DNA of 64,000 nucleotides from Caulobacter sp. CCUG 60055 (GCF_022750545.1 NZ_PUIC01000014.1:62001-126000), one strand, 5' to 3'; numbered from the stretch's first letter, positions 38,146 through 47,894 are shown. Program-made: numbers and translations. Notes: a model not told the origin generated them from the sequence alone.

Positions 38146-39888
38146 TCAGACCCGGTCCGGCCGGCGCAGATAGTCGACGCCCGAGAAATTCATCCGCTGC
38201 GGCCGGCCGGCGACCACGGCGTCGAAGCGCACCCGCTCGGCCCCGTGCGGATCGGCGCCCACCCGCCAGACGCCGCCGCCCAGGTCGATCAGCGGCTGGG
38301 CACCGTCGAGCCACAGGCCCTCGCCTCGCGCCACCACCCGGATCGCGCCGCGCCAGGGATCGTCGTTGTCGTAGCGGCCGGCCAGGGCGGCCAGGGCCGG
38401 CGACGGCGCGGCGCGGACGGCCGAGGCCCCGCCGGCGGCATAGAACACCGATCCCAGCCAGGCGCCGGCCACCTTGCCGCCGGCGCGCTCGAAAGCCAGG
38501 GGATAGCGGGCGAAGGCCGGATCGTGCGCCAGCAGCAGGTCGTCGCCGATCGCCTCCAGGACGACCTCGCGACCGTCCACGGACAGCCGCGTCTCGTCGC
38601 CCGACCGCCGGATCTCGAACGCCGCGCCGGAGGCGGCGCGATAGGCGCCCAGATAGGCGGCCTCGACCGCCGGCCGTTGCGGCTCGGGCGGGGCCGGCGG
38701 CTCGCGGCCCTCGCGGACGGCGCGCAGAGCCTCGCAGGCGTAGGCCGTCACCGCGCGGGGCCGATAGACGATCAGCCCGACATTGGTGCTGGCGAACGCC
38801 CCCACCCCGGCCGCGCCGTCGACGTGCAGCGACGAATTGAAGGCGATCATGCCGCCGGTGTGGTGCAGATAGGTGCGCCCGCCCGCCTGGACCACGGCCA
38901 GGCCGTGCGCGTAGCGCGCGCCAGGCATGCCCCAGCCGGGCGCGTCGACGCCCGGAGCGCAGAACCGCGCCGCATGGGCGTCGTCGAGCAGGGCGCCGCC
39001 ATGCCCCCGCGCCGCGCCGATCAGCCAGCGGACATAGGCGGTCATCGCCGCCGAGGTCGCCGCGACGCATCCCGCCCCGTCGGCGGAATCGACCCAGGCC
39101 GCCTGTCCCAGCCGCCCCGGCGTCGGCGCCGGCAGGTCCTGGACGTAGGGGCTGCGCCCGACCGCGTAGCGATGACGGTCCTCGGCCCGCAACGCCCCCA
39201 CGGCCTGGCCGGCCATGCCCAGCGGCGCCAGGGCCTCGCCCTCGATCACCTCGGGCAGGCTGCGGCCGTGCAGCCGTTCCAGCGTCCAGCCTAGGAGGTG
39301 GTAGCCGGTGTTGCTGTAGCTCCACGACGATCCGGGCTCGTATCCGCGCCACAGCCGGCCGTCGCCGCCGCGCGGAAACACCGGGGCGTCGTCCGGCAGG
39401 CCGGAACTGTGGTTGAGCAGGTGGCCGAGCGTGATCGGCGTTCCGTCCGGCCACGGAACATCCGGCAGGATGTCGCGCATCGGCGTCGCCAGGGCGACCC
39501 GGCCGGCCTGGATCTGGCGGAAGATGCAGAGCCCGACCAGCGACTTGCTGATCGAGCCGATCTGCACCAGCCGGTCCGAGGTGAAGGCCTCCTTGCGGTC
39601 GGCGTCCGCCCAGCCGGCGTTGATCACCGCCGCGAAACCGTCGGCGTCGGCGACGCTCACAGTCATCCCCGGCAGGCCGAACGCCTGGCGGTGACGTTCG
39701 ACCAGCCGGCCGATGGCGGCCAGCGCCGGGCCGTACTCCGGACGGCCGCCCGACAGCACCTGCACGGCCGGCTCCGGACCGCCCCCGGCGTCCTGGCCGT
39801 CCCGACCCTGGGCGCCGGCGGCCCCCGCCGCTCCGGCCGCCAGCCCCAACGACACGGCCCCAAGGCCGAGCACCGCCCGCCGATCCAT
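38146..39888 (-). CDS. Serine hydrolase of the beta-lactamase/PBP-like family, exported
   Basis: A 580-residue hydrolase with a Tat-like signal peptide (MDRRAVLGLGAVSLGLAAGAAGAAG). The catalytic Ser-x-x-Lys is SISK in IGSISKSLVG, the second motif is YSN in SWSYSNTGYHLLG, and a later HTGG motif (LHHTGGMIAF) is in the third position. After about residue 375 there is an extra C-terminal beta-rich domain, as in many peptidase/esterase-like members (D-aminopeptidase type). Start ATG at 39888 follows GGGGGAGATGC. Divergent from the NIPSNAP gene. Substrate unknown. Confidence 0.87.
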   Translation of the reverse strand: MDRRAVLGLGAVSLGLAAGAAGAAGAQGRDGQDAGGGPEPAVQVLSGGRPEYGPALAAIGRLVERHRQAFGLPGMTVSVADADGFAAVINAGWADADRKEAFTSDRLVQIGSISKSLVGLCIFRQIQAGRVALATPMRDILPDVPWPDGTPITLGHLLNHSSGLPDDAPVFPRGGDGRLWRGYEPGSSWSYSNTGYHLLGWTLERLHGRSLPEVIEGEALAPLGMAGQAVGALRAEDRHRYAVGRSPYVQDLPAPTPGRLGQAAWVDSADGAGCVAATSAAMTAYVRWLIGAARGHGGALLDDAHAARFCAPGVDAPGWGMPGARYAHGLAVVQAGGRTYLHHTGGMIAFNSSLHVDGAAGVGAFASTNVGLIVYRPRAVTAYACEALRAVREGREPPAPPEPQRPAVEAAYLGAYRAASGAAFEIRRSGDETRLSVDGREVVLEAIGDDLLLAHDPAFARYPLAFERAGGKVAGAWLGSVFYAAGGASAVRAAPSPALAALAGRYDNDDPWRGAIRVVARGEGLWLDGAQPLIDLGGGVWRVGADPHGAERVRFDAVVAGRPQRMNFSGVDYLRRPDRV

Positions 39889-40030
39889 GCATCTCCCCCT
39901 TCGTATTGTCCCGGCAGTTGGGACGCGACGGCGGCCCGGCGCAAGCCCGATCATTTGCGGGGTCGCCGAAATTCCTGCCACAGGATGTCAGCCATGCGGG
40001 CGATCCTCTCCCCCAAATGGAGACCACCGC

Positions 40031-40885
40031 ATGACCCGGGCGCCCGAGACCCCAACGCAGCATTCCTCGCCGGCCGGTCGCGACCGCCGCCGCGTCCTCA
40101 AGGCCCTGGCGGCGGCGGGCGCGGCGGCGGCGGGCCCCGTCGCCGGCTCGCCCCGTCGAGACGGCCCGGGCGGGCGATGCTGCCCGATCGTCGAACTGCG
40201 GCAATACACTCTGCACGCCGGGCGGCGCGACACGTTGATCGACCTGTTCGACCGCGAGTTCATCTTGGGCCAGGAGGCGGCGGGCGTGCGGGTGATCGGC
40301 CAGTTCCGCGACCTCGACGACCCCGACCGGTTCGTCTGGATGCGCGGCTTCGCGGACCTGGAAAGCCGGGGCCGCGCCCTGGCCGCGTTCTATGGCGGTC
40401 CCGACTGGCGGCGGAGCCGGGCGGCGGCCAACGCCACCATGCTCGATTCCGACAACGTGCTGCTGCTGCGGCCGGCCGAAGACGGCGGCGGCTTCGCCCT
40501 GGACGGGATGCGGCGCGGCGGCGCCCGCGGCTTGCTGGCCGCCAATCTGCACTATCTCGACGCCGACGCCGTCCAGCCCTTCGCCGCCTTCTTCGAACAG
40601 GCGATGAAACCGGCGATCGCCGCCGCCGGGGGACGGGTGGCGGCGGCCTTCGTCACCCACGACGGCCCCAACAGCTTCCCGGCGCTGCCGATCCGCGCGG
40701 GCGAGCACGTGCTGGTCTGGTTCGCCGGCTTTGCCGACGCCGCCGCCCACGCCCGCTTCGCCGAGCGCCTGCGCGCGGGCCAGACCTGGCGGGAGAAGGC
40801 CGCGCCGCAGATCTTCCGGCAACTGGCGCGCAAGCCCGAGGTGCTGCGGCTGGTTCCGACCTCCGGGTCGCTGCTGGGCGCCTAG
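40031..40885 (+). CDS. NIPSNAP family protein with export signal
   Basis: A 284-residue protein. The N-terminus has a twin-arginine-like signal (GRDRRRVLKALAAAGAAAAG). The mature part has two NIPSNAP-type dimeric alpha/beta-barrel repeats: the first begins CPIVELRQYTLHAGRRDTLIDLFDREFI and contains GFADLESRGRALAAFYGGPDWR; the second contains THDGPNSFPALPIRAGEHVLVWFAGFAD. The biochemical function of NIPSNAP proteins in bacteria is not established. It shares 4 bp at its 3' end with the convergent TipF-like gene. Confidence 0.83.
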   Translation: MTRAPETPTQHSSPAGRDRRRVLKALAAAGAAAAGPVAGSPRRDGPGGRCCPIVELRQYTLHAGRRDTLIDLFDREFILGQEAAGVRVIGQFRDLDDPDRFVWMRGFADLESRGRALAAFYGGPDWRRSRAAANATMLDSDNVLLLRPAEDGGGFALDGMRRGGARGLLAANLHYLDADAVQPFAAFFEQAMKPAIAAAGGRVAAAFVTHDGPNSFPALPIRAGEHVLVWFAGFADAAAHARFAERLRAGQTWREKAAPQIFRQLARKPEVLRLVPTSGSLLGA

Positions 40886-42135
40886 CGCCCGGCGCCGCGG
40901 CGGCGCAGCGCGCCGCGCATGAAATCGGCCGGCGGGTCGGTCTCGGCCAGGACGGCGTCGCGGATGGCGCGGGGCTCGCCGAACAGGTGGCCCTGGCCGT
41001 AGGCGACATTGAGTTCGAGGACGTCGATGGCCTGGCGCTCGCTCTCGATCTTCTCGGCCACCAGCTCGACGCCGTAGCGGCGGGTGAGGTCGGCGAAATC
41101 GGCGGCGTTGAGGTCCTTGAGCGAGCGCAGCGCCGGCCGGCCGTCGGCCTCCAGCAACTGGTCGACCAGCACGTCGGCGGACACCTTGACGAACTTGACG
41201 TCGGCGCGGCTGAGATCGGGGAAGTCGAGGTCGAGGTCGGAGACCTTGTCCAGCGAGAAGCGGAAGCCGAGATCGGCCAGCTTGGCCATGTTGCGGGCCT
41301 CGACGGCGCCGCGCGACCCGAACGCGGCCTGGCCCAGCTCGAAGATCAGCGCCCCGGCCAGGTCCTTGTTCTGGGACAGGAACTCCAGGAACTGCGGGAA
41401 GAACACCTCGTCGGCCAGCGACCCCAGGGCGATGTTGCAGAAGATGCCGACCTTGCGGTCCTGCTTGGCCAGCCGCCGCACGATCTGCACGCAACGGAAC
41501 AGCAGCAGGTTGTCGATGGCCGAGACCAGCCCCTCGGGCTCAGCGACGCTGAGATATTCGGCCGGCATCATCACCCGGCCGCTGGGGTCGCGCAGGCGCG
41601 AGAAGCTCTCGTAGAACACCGTGCGGCGCTGCGGCAGGCTGACCACCGGCTGCAGGTAGAGGTCGACCCGGTTGTCGGCCAGCGCCTCGCGCACGGTCTC
41701 GAGCAGGGCCGAGGACTGCCGCTCGGCGTGCGAGGGCGAGAAGGCCCCGCGGGTGGACTGCCGCTGCTCCAGGCTCTCGCTCATGCGCTGGACCAGCGCC
41801 TCGAGCATGCGCATCTCGCCGGTCAGCTCCTCGGAGCGGCGCACGGCGTCCTCGCGGACGGTGTCGTTGAGCTCGCCCAGCCGGGCGTTCATCTTCTCAA
41901 GCTGGTCGGCGAGGATGACATGGGCCTCGCGCACCGCGCCGATCTCGCCGCGCAGGGCGGCCAGGTCGAACGCCCGCGCCGCCAGCCCGTGCAGGGCGAA
42001 AGCGAGGCCGAGGCCGCCGACCAGCGCCGCCACGGCCGCGCCCCAGCCGCCGCCGGCCCGCCAGACATAGAGGGCCAGGGTCAGAACCAGACAGATATAG
42101 GCTGCGGAAAGCAGCGCTACGGTCACCTTGCGCAT
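40882..42135 (-). CDS. tipF: TipF-like degenerate EAL-domain flagellar positioning protein
   Basis: A 417-residue inner-membrane protein: two N-terminal helices (about residues 5-26 and 30-50), a coiled coil (about 56-125, RGEIGAVREAHVILADQLEK and following) and a C-terminal EAL-like domain (about 140-405). The domain is degenerate: the EAL signature reads ESF in FYESFSRLRD, and the DDFG catalytic loop reads LDKVSDLD, so it should bind rather than cleave cyclic di-GMP. This layout matches Caulobacter TipF, the cyclic di-GMP effector that positions the flagellum at the cell pole. The name is by architecture and motif similarity, not alignment. Confidence 0.8.
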   Translation of the reverse strand: MRKVTVALLSAAYICLVLTLALYVWRAGGGWGAAVAALVGGLGLAFALHGLAARAFDLAALRGEIGAVREAHVILADQLEKMNARLGELNDTVREDAVRRSEELTGEMRMLEALVQRMSESLEQRQSTRGAFSPSHAERQSSALLETVREALADNRVDLYLQPVVSLPQRRTVFYESFSRLRDPSGRVMMPAEYLSVAEPEGLVSAIDNLLLFRCVQIVRRLAKQDRKVGIFCNIALGSLADEVFFPQFLEFLSQNKDLAGALIFELGQAAFGSRGAVEARNMAKLADLGFRFSLDKVSDLDLDFPDLSRADVKFVKVSADVLVDQLLEADGRPALRSLKDLNAADFADLTRRYGVELVAEKIESERQAIDVLELNVAYGQGHLFGEPRAIRDAVLAETDPPADFMRGALRRRGAGR

Positions 42136-42229
42136 GGAGTCCCGCCCGCTCGAATCAAAGGGATTATCGAACGGTTAACCCGGTCAAGTCGAATGGAATG
42201 AATGGTTAACGTTTCGCGCGGCCGCGAAT

Positions 42230-43432
42230 CTATTCGGCCGGCGCCCCCAGGGCCGCGCCGCGCGGCCGCAGGGTCAGCCGGGTGAACACGAAGGCCAGGG
42301 CCGCGCAGACGGCGACGCCCACGGCCATCGGCAGCGGACCGCCGTCGGCGAAGGCGCCGGCCGCCGCCATCGCCGCCGCCCCGACGATCATCTGGACCGC
42401 GCCCATCAGGGCCGAGGCGGCGCCGGCGATGTCGCCGTGCTCCTCCAGCGACAGCACCGCCGCCGTCGGCACCACCAGCCCGAGGAAGCCGTAGCCGACG
42501 AACAGGAAGGCGGCCAGGACGCCGAGGCCGGTCGCGCCCGCCGCCATCGTCGCCGGCAGGGCGATCATGGCCAGGGCGAAGCCGGCCACCGCGCCCCGCA
42601 TCACCGCGGCCAGGCCGAAACGGCGGATCAGGCCGCTGCTGAGCTGGGCCACGCCGAAGAACGACACGGCGTTCAGCGCGAAGAACAGGCTGTAGAGCGT
42701 CGGGGACAGGCCATAGTGGTTGATCAGCACGAAGGACGAGTTGGCCAGGTAGACGAAGAAGGCGGAAATGCCGAAGGCCCCCGCCAAGGTCAGGCCCATG
42801 AACGTGCGGTCGGCGAGCAGCTTGCGATAGGCTGCGAACGCCCCGGCCCACGAGCTGCCGGCCCGCGCGGCCGGAAGCCGCGTCTCGCGCAGGGTGGCGA
42901 TCAGGACGAGGCCGATCAAGGCCGCGCCGGTGACGGTCCAGAACACGCCGCGCCAGCCGGCGACGGCGATCACCAGGCTGCCCGTCAGCGGGGCCAGGAT
43001 CGGCGAGACGCTGAACACCAGCATCAGCAACGACATCAGCCTCGCCGCCTCCGGCCCGGTGTGCAGGTCGCGCACCACCGCGCGCGGCACCACCATGCCC
43101 GCACAGGCCCCCACCGCCTCGACCACGCGGAAGGCGATCAGCGTCTGGACGTCCGGCGCCAGCGCGCAGCCGATGCTGCCGGCCGCGAACAGCGCCAGCC
43201 CGAAATAGAGCGGCGCCTTGCGCCCCAGCATGTCGGACAGCGGGCCGTAGGCGAGCTGGCAGACGCCGAGGGTGATGAAGAAGGCCATCAGGCTCATCTG
43301 CACCGCGTCGGGACCGGCCTTCAGGCTCTGGCCGATGGACGGCAGGGCCGGCAGGTACATGTCGATGGCGAACGGCCCGACGGCCGAGACGAGGCCGAGG
43401 ATCAGGGCGGTGCGGAGGAAGCCGGTCTTCAT
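42230..43432 (-). CDS. Bcr/CflA-family drug exporter (MFS)
   Basis: A 400-residue inner-membrane antiporter of the major facilitator superfamily, drug:H+ 12-helix type. The Bcr/CflA pattern is visible: ALILGLVSAVGPFAIDMYLPALP at the first helix, QLAYGPLSDMLGRKAPLYFGL in the loop after helix 2 and RVVEAVGACAGMVVPRAVVRDL in helices 4-5. Exports bicyclomycin, chloramphenicol or other compounds in relatives; the actual substrate is unknown. The ATG at 43432 gives the canonical N-terminus. Confidence 0.92.
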   Translation of the reverse strand: MKTGFLRTALILGLVSAVGPFAIDMYLPALPSIGQSLKAGPDAVQMSLMAFFITLGVCQLAYGPLSDMLGRKAPLYFGLALFAAGSIGCALAPDVQTLIAFRVVEAVGACAGMVVPRAVVRDLHTGPEAARLMSLLMLVFSVSPILAPLTGSLVIAVAGWRGVFWTVTGAALIGLVLIATLRETRLPAARAGSSWAGAFAAYRKLLADRTFMGLTLAGAFGISAFFVYLANSSFVLINHYGLSPTLYSLFFALNAVSFFGVAQLSSGLIRRFGLAAVMRGAVAGFALAMIALPATMAAGATGLGVLAAFLFVGYGFLGLVVPTAAVLSLEEHGDIAGAASALMGAVQMIVGAAAMAAAGAFADGGPLPMAVGVAVCAALAFVFTRLTLRPRGAALGAPAE

Positions 43433-43613
43433 GGTCGCCGTCCCTGAACTGGCGGAATACGCGCCCGGACGGGAGCGGCGCGCCGGCGCCCGCAAGGCGT
43501 CGGCCCGGCCTGCTATGTGGCGATGCGTCGTGGCGGCTCAAGGCCCAAATCCACGGCCGCCGCGATTTCCCGGGGTCGGCGATCCCGGCGCAAGGCCGGG
43601 CCGCCTACGGGCG

Positions 43614-44492
43614 TCAGCGAGTGGGAACCGGGTGCTCGCCGCGATAGTCGTAGAATCCACGGCCGCTCTTCTTGCCCAGCCAGCCGGCCTCGACGTACTT
43701 CACCAGCAGCGGGCACGGCCGGTACTTGGAGTCCGCCAGCCCGTCATAGAGCACGTTCATGATCGACAGCACGGTGTCGAGGCCGATGAAGTCGCCCAGC
43801 TCCAGCGGCCCCATCGGGTGGTTGGCGCCCAGCTTCATGGCGGTGTCGATCGCCTCGACGGTGCCGACGCCCTCGTACAGGGTGTAGATCGCCTCGTTGA
43901 TCATCGGCACCAGCACGCGGTTGACGATGAAGGCGGGGAAGTCCTCGGCGTTGGTGGTGGTCTTGCCCAGCGAGCGGGCGAACTTGACCGCGGTCTCGTA
44001 GGTGCCGACGTCGGTGGCGATGCCGCGGATCACCTCGACCAGCTTCATCAGCGGCACGGGGTTCATGAAGTGCAGGCCGATGAACCGCTCGGGCCGGTCG
44101 GTGGTCGAGGCCAGGCGGGTGATCGAGATCGACGAGGTGTTCGAGGCCAGGAGGGTGCCCGCGGCCAGGTGCGGCTGCAGCGCCTTGAAGATCGCCTTCT
44201 TGACGTCCTCGTCCTCGGTCGCCGCCTCGATGGCCAGGTCGGTCTTGCCGACGCGGTCGAGGTCCTCGGCAGGCTTGATCCGGCCGAGCGCGGCGTCCAT
44301 GGCCGCCTGGTCGATGACGCCGCGATGCACCTGCCGGGCGAGGTTGTGCTCGACCGTGGCCAGGCCCGCGTCGATCTTCTCGCGCGTCAGGTCGTTGAGC
44401 AGGACCTCGTAGCCCGCGAGCGCGCACACATGCGCGATGCCCGAACCCATCTGGCCCGCGCCGATGACGCCGACCCTCTTGATATCAACCAT
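43614..44492 (-). CDS. hbd: 3-hydroxybutyryl-CoA dehydrogenase
   Basis: A 292-residue NAD(P)-dependent dehydrogenase that interconverts 3-hydroxybutyryl-CoA and acetoacetyl-CoA. The dinucleotide motif is VGVIGAGQMGSGIAHVCALAG; the substrate-binding and catalytic segments are SNTSSISITRLA, GLHFMNPVPLMKLVEVI (catalytic His) and VNRVLVPMINEAI with the Asn. The C-terminal helical domain ends GRGFYDYRGEHPVP. It normally follows etfB-etfA in related bacteria; here about 3.8 kb of unrelated genes lie between it and etfA. Confidence 0.93.
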   Translation of the reverse strand: MVDIKRVGVIGAGQMGSGIAHVCALAGYEVLLNDLTREKIDAGLATVEHNLARQVHRGVIDQAAMDAALGRIKPAEDLDRVGKTDLAIEAATEDEDVKKAIFKALQPHLAAGTLLASNTSSISITRLASTTDRPERFIGLHFMNPVPLMKLVEVIRGIATDVGTYETAVKFARSLGKTTTNAEDFPAFIVNRVLVPMINEAIYTLYEGVGTVEAIDTAMKLGANHPMGPLELGDFIGLDTVLSIMNVLYDGLADSKYRPCPLLVKYVEAGWLGKKSGRGFYDYRGEHPVPTR

Positions 44493-44709
44493 TCAGCCCA
44501 AACCCTTGGCGGTTCCCGACCAGGCTATTTGCCCCGGGAAAGGTGACAGCTTTCTAACACGACTATCCCCGGGCTCGGAAAGTCTTTGCTGCGATGCAAC
44601 GACCACGCGCGACGAGACGGCGCCGCACACGGCCTGATTGTTTGCGCTGGCGCTCTGGGCCGATCGGCGATTCGCTGTAGGCTTTACCGTCTTCGATGCA
44701 GGGTGGGGC

Positions 44710-47007
44710 ATGCATCACGCGCACCAGCCGGTTTTCACCGTCCTTTCCGTGGTCATCGCCGTCGCAGGCTCGTGGACCGCGCTGGACCTGGCGCGCCGGG
44801 TCGACGCCAACGCCGGCCGCGCCCGGCTGGCCTGGCTGGCCGGCGCCGCCCTGGGCCTCGGCCTGAGCATCTGGTCGATGCATTTCGTGGCGATGCTCGG
44901 CTACGACCCGGGAGCGCCGGTCAGCTACGCCCCGGGCCCGACGCTGCTGTCCCTGGCCCTGGCCATCGTCGCCACCGGCGGCGCCTTCCTGGCCGCCCCG
45001 CCGGCGGACTTCAAGCTTCAGTGGCGCTTCGCCCCGCCGCCGCAGGCGCGCCTGGTCGGCGCCGGCGTGTTCATGGGCGTGGGCATCTGCGCCATGCACT
45101 ATGTCGGCATGTCGGCCATGCGCATGGACGGGGTGCTGCGCTACGACCCCTGGCTGGTGGCCCTGTCGCTGGTCATCGCCGTCGGCGCCTCGATCAGCGC
45201 CCTGGCGGCGGCGCGCGGCGAACAGAGCCTGCCCCGGAAGATCGGCGCGGCGGTGATCCTCGGCTTCGCCATCGTCGGCATGCACTACACCGGCATGGCC
45301 GCCGTGCGGTTCATCCCCGCCGGAATGGAGACGCACGTCTACAGCGCGACCACGCCGCTGATCATCGCCCTGGGCGTGGCGGGCGCCACCTTGATGGTGC
45401 TGTGCCTCAGCCTGGCGGCGGCCGTCTTCGACCGGCGCTTCGCCGAACTGACCGTGCTGGAGACCGCCGCCCTGCGCCGCTCGGAAGAGCGCATGCGCGC
45501 GGTGCTCGAACAGATGCCGCTGGGCGTGATCATCGCCGAGGCCCCCAACGGCCGCCTGGCCTTCTCCAACGCCGAGGCCGCCCGGCTGATGGGCCACACG
45601 CCGCCGCCGGCCGAAAGCTGGCGCGACTACACCGCCCATCATGGCTTCCACACCGACGGCCGCCCGCTCAGCGCCCACGAATACCCGCTCAGCCGGGTGG
45701 TGCTGCAGGGCGAGCACGTCAGCCGCGAGCTGCACCTCTATCGCCAGCCCGGCGGCCGCATCGCCTCGCTGGAGGTCAGCGCCGCGCCGGTACGCGATTC
45801 CGACGGCCGGCTGGTGCTGGGCGTGCTGGCCATGCAGGACGTCACCGACAAGCTGGAGGCCGAGGCGGCCCTGCGCCAGGCCCAGCGCCTGGAGGGCGTC
45901 GGCCAGTTGACCGGCGGCGTGGCGCACGACTTCAACAACCTGCTCACCGCCGTGATCGGCGGCCTGGACCTGGCCCTCAAGCGCATCGAGGACGAGCGCG
46001 CCCGCCGGCTGGTCACCAACGCCCTGCACGCCGCCCAGCGCGGCGCCAAGCTGACCGCCCAGCTCCTGGCCTTCTCGCGCCGGCAGCGCCTGGAGACCCG
46101 CGCCGTCGACCTCAACGCCCTGATCGCCGGCATGAGCGACCTGCTGACCAGCACCCTGGGCGGGGCGATCAAGGTCGAGCACGCCCTGGCGGCCGACCTG
46201 CCGCTGGCCGTGGTCGACCCGGCCCAGGTCGAGCTGGCGCTGCTGAACCTGGCGATCAACGCCCGCGACGCCATGGGCGGCGACGGGGTGATCACCCTGG
46301 CCACCCGCGCGGTGTCGCTGGGCGAGCCGGGCGGCCTGCACGAGCCCGAGCCCGGCGACTACGTCATGGTCTCGGTGCGCGACGAGGGCTCGGGCATGAC
46401 GCCGGACGTGCTGGCCCGCGCGGTGGAGCCGTTCTTCACCACCAAGCCGGTGGGCAAGGGCTCGGGCCTGGGCCTCAGCCAGGTCGCGGGCCTGGCCAAG
46501 CAGCTCGGCGGCGGCCTGCGCATCGACAGCGCTCTGGGCTTCGGCACCGAGGTGATGCTGTTCGCCCCGCGCGCGGCGGCGGGCGTGGCCGAGCCCAGCG
46601 GGCTGGCCGAAGGCCCGGCCGTCTTCGCCCGGCCGGCGCCGCCGATGAACGTGCTGGTGGTCGAGGACGACCACGCCGTCCGCGCCTATGTCTGCGAGCT
46701 GCTGCGCGAGGCCGGCCACGGCGTCGTCGGCGCGGCCGGCGGCGCCGAGGCCCTGGCCCGCCTGCAGGGCGGCCTCAGGCCCGACGTGCTGCTGGCCGAT
46801 TTCGCCATGCCGGGCATGACCGGCGCCGAGCTGTTGCGGCAGGCGCGCGCCCTGCTGCCCGGGCTGCCAGGACTGATCATGACCGGCTATCTCGACCGCG
46901 AGGCCCTGCCGGTCGAGCTCCAGGCCGAGGACCTGCTGCAAAAGCCGTTCGAGCCGCGCGAGCTGTTCGACCGCCTGGTCCGCGCCGCCGAGGCCGCCCG
47001 GGTCTAG
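44710..47007 (+). CDS. MHYT-PAS hybrid histidine kinase
   Basis: A 765-residue membrane sensor kinase. An MHYT domain (about residues 1-225) has seven helices with the three motifs SMHFVAML, AMHYVGMSAMRM and GMHYTGMAAVRF, thought to coordinate copper and sense a gas or redox state. A PAS domain follows (about 255-370), then the phosphoacceptor region GVAHDFNNLLTAVIGG, the ATPase domain with NLAINARDAMGG and GKGSGLGLSQVAG, and a C-terminal receiver (about 640-760; Asp in VLLADFAMPGMTG). The start ATG 44710 fits GGGTGGGG. It is an orphan; no separate DNA-binding regulator is adjacent, so signalling is probably by phosphorelay. Its stop overlaps that of a convergent LysR gene. Confidence 0.9.
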   Translation: MHHAHQPVFTVLSVVIAVAGSWTALDLARRVDANAGRARLAWLAGAALGLGLSIWSMHFVAMLGYDPGAPVSYAPGPTLLSLALAIVATGGAFLAAPPADFKLQWRFAPPPQARLVGAGVFMGVGICAMHYVGMSAMRMDGVLRYDPWLVALSLVIAVGASISALAAARGEQSLPRKIGAAVILGFAIVGMHYTGMAAVRFIPAGMETHVYSATTPLIIALGVAGATLMVLCLSLAAAVFDRRFAELTVLETAALRRSEERMRAVLEQMPLGVIIAEAPNGRLAFSNAEAARLMGHTPPPAESWRDYTAHHGFHTDGRPLSAHEYPLSRVVLQGEHVSRELHLYRQPGGRIASLEVSAAPVRDSDGRLVLGVLAMQDVTDKLEAEAALRQAQRLEGVGQLTGGVAHDFNNLLTAVIGGLDLALKRIEDERARRLVTNALHAAQRGAKLTAQLLAFSRRQRLETRAVDLNALIAGMSDLLTSTLGGAIKVEHALAADLPLAVVDPAQVELALLNLAINARDAMGGDGVITLATRAVSLGEPGGLHEPEPGDYVMVSVRDEGSGMTPDVLARAVEPFFTTKPVGKGSGLGLSQVAGLAKQLGGGLRIDSALGFGTEVMLFAPRAAAGVAEPSGLAEGPAVFARPAPPMNVLVVEDDHAVRAYVCELLREAGHGVVGAAGGAEALARLQGGLRPDVLLADFAMPGMTGAELLRQARALLPGLPGLIMTGYLDREALPVELQAEDLLQKPFEPRELFDRLVRAAEAARV

Positions 47008-47894
47008 GCCGCCGCGCGGGGGATCTGCGCCTCGGCCACCAGCCAGTCGCGCAGCTTGAGGATGCGCGGCAGCTTGGGATTGTCGCCCCGCCACACCACG
47101 AAATAGCCGGCGCGGGCGTCCACCGATTCCGGGAAGGGACGGACGAGGCGGCCCGTGCGCAGGTCCTCCTCGACCAGGCCGCTGCGGGCCAGGGCCACGC
47201 CGACGCCGTGCAGGGCGGCGTCGACCAGCAGGGCGGAATCCTCGAAGATCAGGCCGCCCTGGGCCGGCGGGGCCTCGACGCCGACGCAGCGCATCCAGAG
47301 GCTCCACGGCCGGCCGTTCTGGCGCAGCAGCGGCGCCTTGAGCAGATCGGCCGGCTCGCGCAGCGGATAGCGGGCGAGGAACTCGGGGCTGCACACCGGA
47401 AACAGGCTGTCCATGAGCAGGGGCGTCGCCTCCAGCCCGGGCCAGTCGCCCGAGCCATGGCGCAGGCCGACGTCGACCCGCTCGGAGAAGAAGTCGACCA
47501 TGCGGTCCTCGACGCGCAGGGTCAGGCGCTCGCCGCCGAGGTCGTCGGTCAACCGGGCCAGGCGGCGCGCCAGCCAGCGGGTGGCGAAATGCGACACCAC
47601 GGTCAGGACCAGGGGGCCGCAGTCGGCGTCCGAACGCAGCTCGTCGACGCCCCGCTCCAGCACGGCCAGGGCCTCGCTCACCCGCGAGGCCAGCGCCGCG
47701 GCGACCGGGGTCGGGGCCATGGCGTTGCCCTGGCGATGGAACAGCCGCAGGCCGAACTCGGCCTCCAGCCGCCGGATCTGCTGGCTGACGGCGCCGTGGG
47801 TGACGTTGAGCTCGGCGGCGGCGCGGCTGTAGCTGCGGTGGCGGGCGGCGCTTTCCAAGGCTCTCAGCGCCAGGAACGGGGGCAGACGGCTCAT
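47004..47894 (-). CDS. LysR-family transcriptional regulator (GcvA/AmpR type)
   Basis: A 296-residue LysR-type regulator. The N-terminal winged helix reads PFLALRALESAARHRSYSRAAAELNVTHGAVSQQIRRLE; the rest (about residues 90-290) is the substrate-binding domain (VDVGLRHGSGDWPGLEATPLL, SLFPVCSPEFL). The ending and motifs (ALRALESAARH) resemble the GcvA/AmpR group. The ATG at 47894 was chosen for the usual N-terminus. It is divergent from a small secreted-protein gene 128 bp away, which is the expected LysR target arrangement. Confidence 0.9.
   Translation of the reverse strand: MSRLPPFLALRALESAARHRSYSRAAAELNVTHGAVSQQIRRLEAEFGLRLFHRQGNAMAPTPVAAALASRVSEALAVLERGVDELRSDADCGPLVLTVVSHFATRWLARRLARLTDDLGGERLTLRVEDRMVDFFSERVDVGLRHGSGDWPGLEATPLLMDSLFPVCSPEFLARYPLREPADLLKAPLLRQNGRPWSLWMRCVGVEAPPAQGGLIFEDSALLVDAALHGVGVALARSGLVEEDLRTGRLVRPFPESVDARAGYFVVWRGDNPKLPRILKLRDWLVAEAQIPRAAA

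Noticed and set aside
38114-41494. Minus-strand frame of over 1100 codons across the serine hydrolase and NIPSNAP genes
   Set aside because: Frame-shifted and antisense shadow over two clear genes; low-complexity Arg/Gly/Ala product.
42160-42215. Two TTAAC sites upstream of tipF resembling CtrA half-sites
   Set aside because: Neither has the second half at the TTAA-N7-TTAA spacing; two isolated half-sites are not enough to call a CtrA box.
44563-47394. Minus-strand frame of over 900 codons across the MHYT kinase
   Set aside because: Antisense shadow of the kinase; amino-acid composition lacks any domain pattern.
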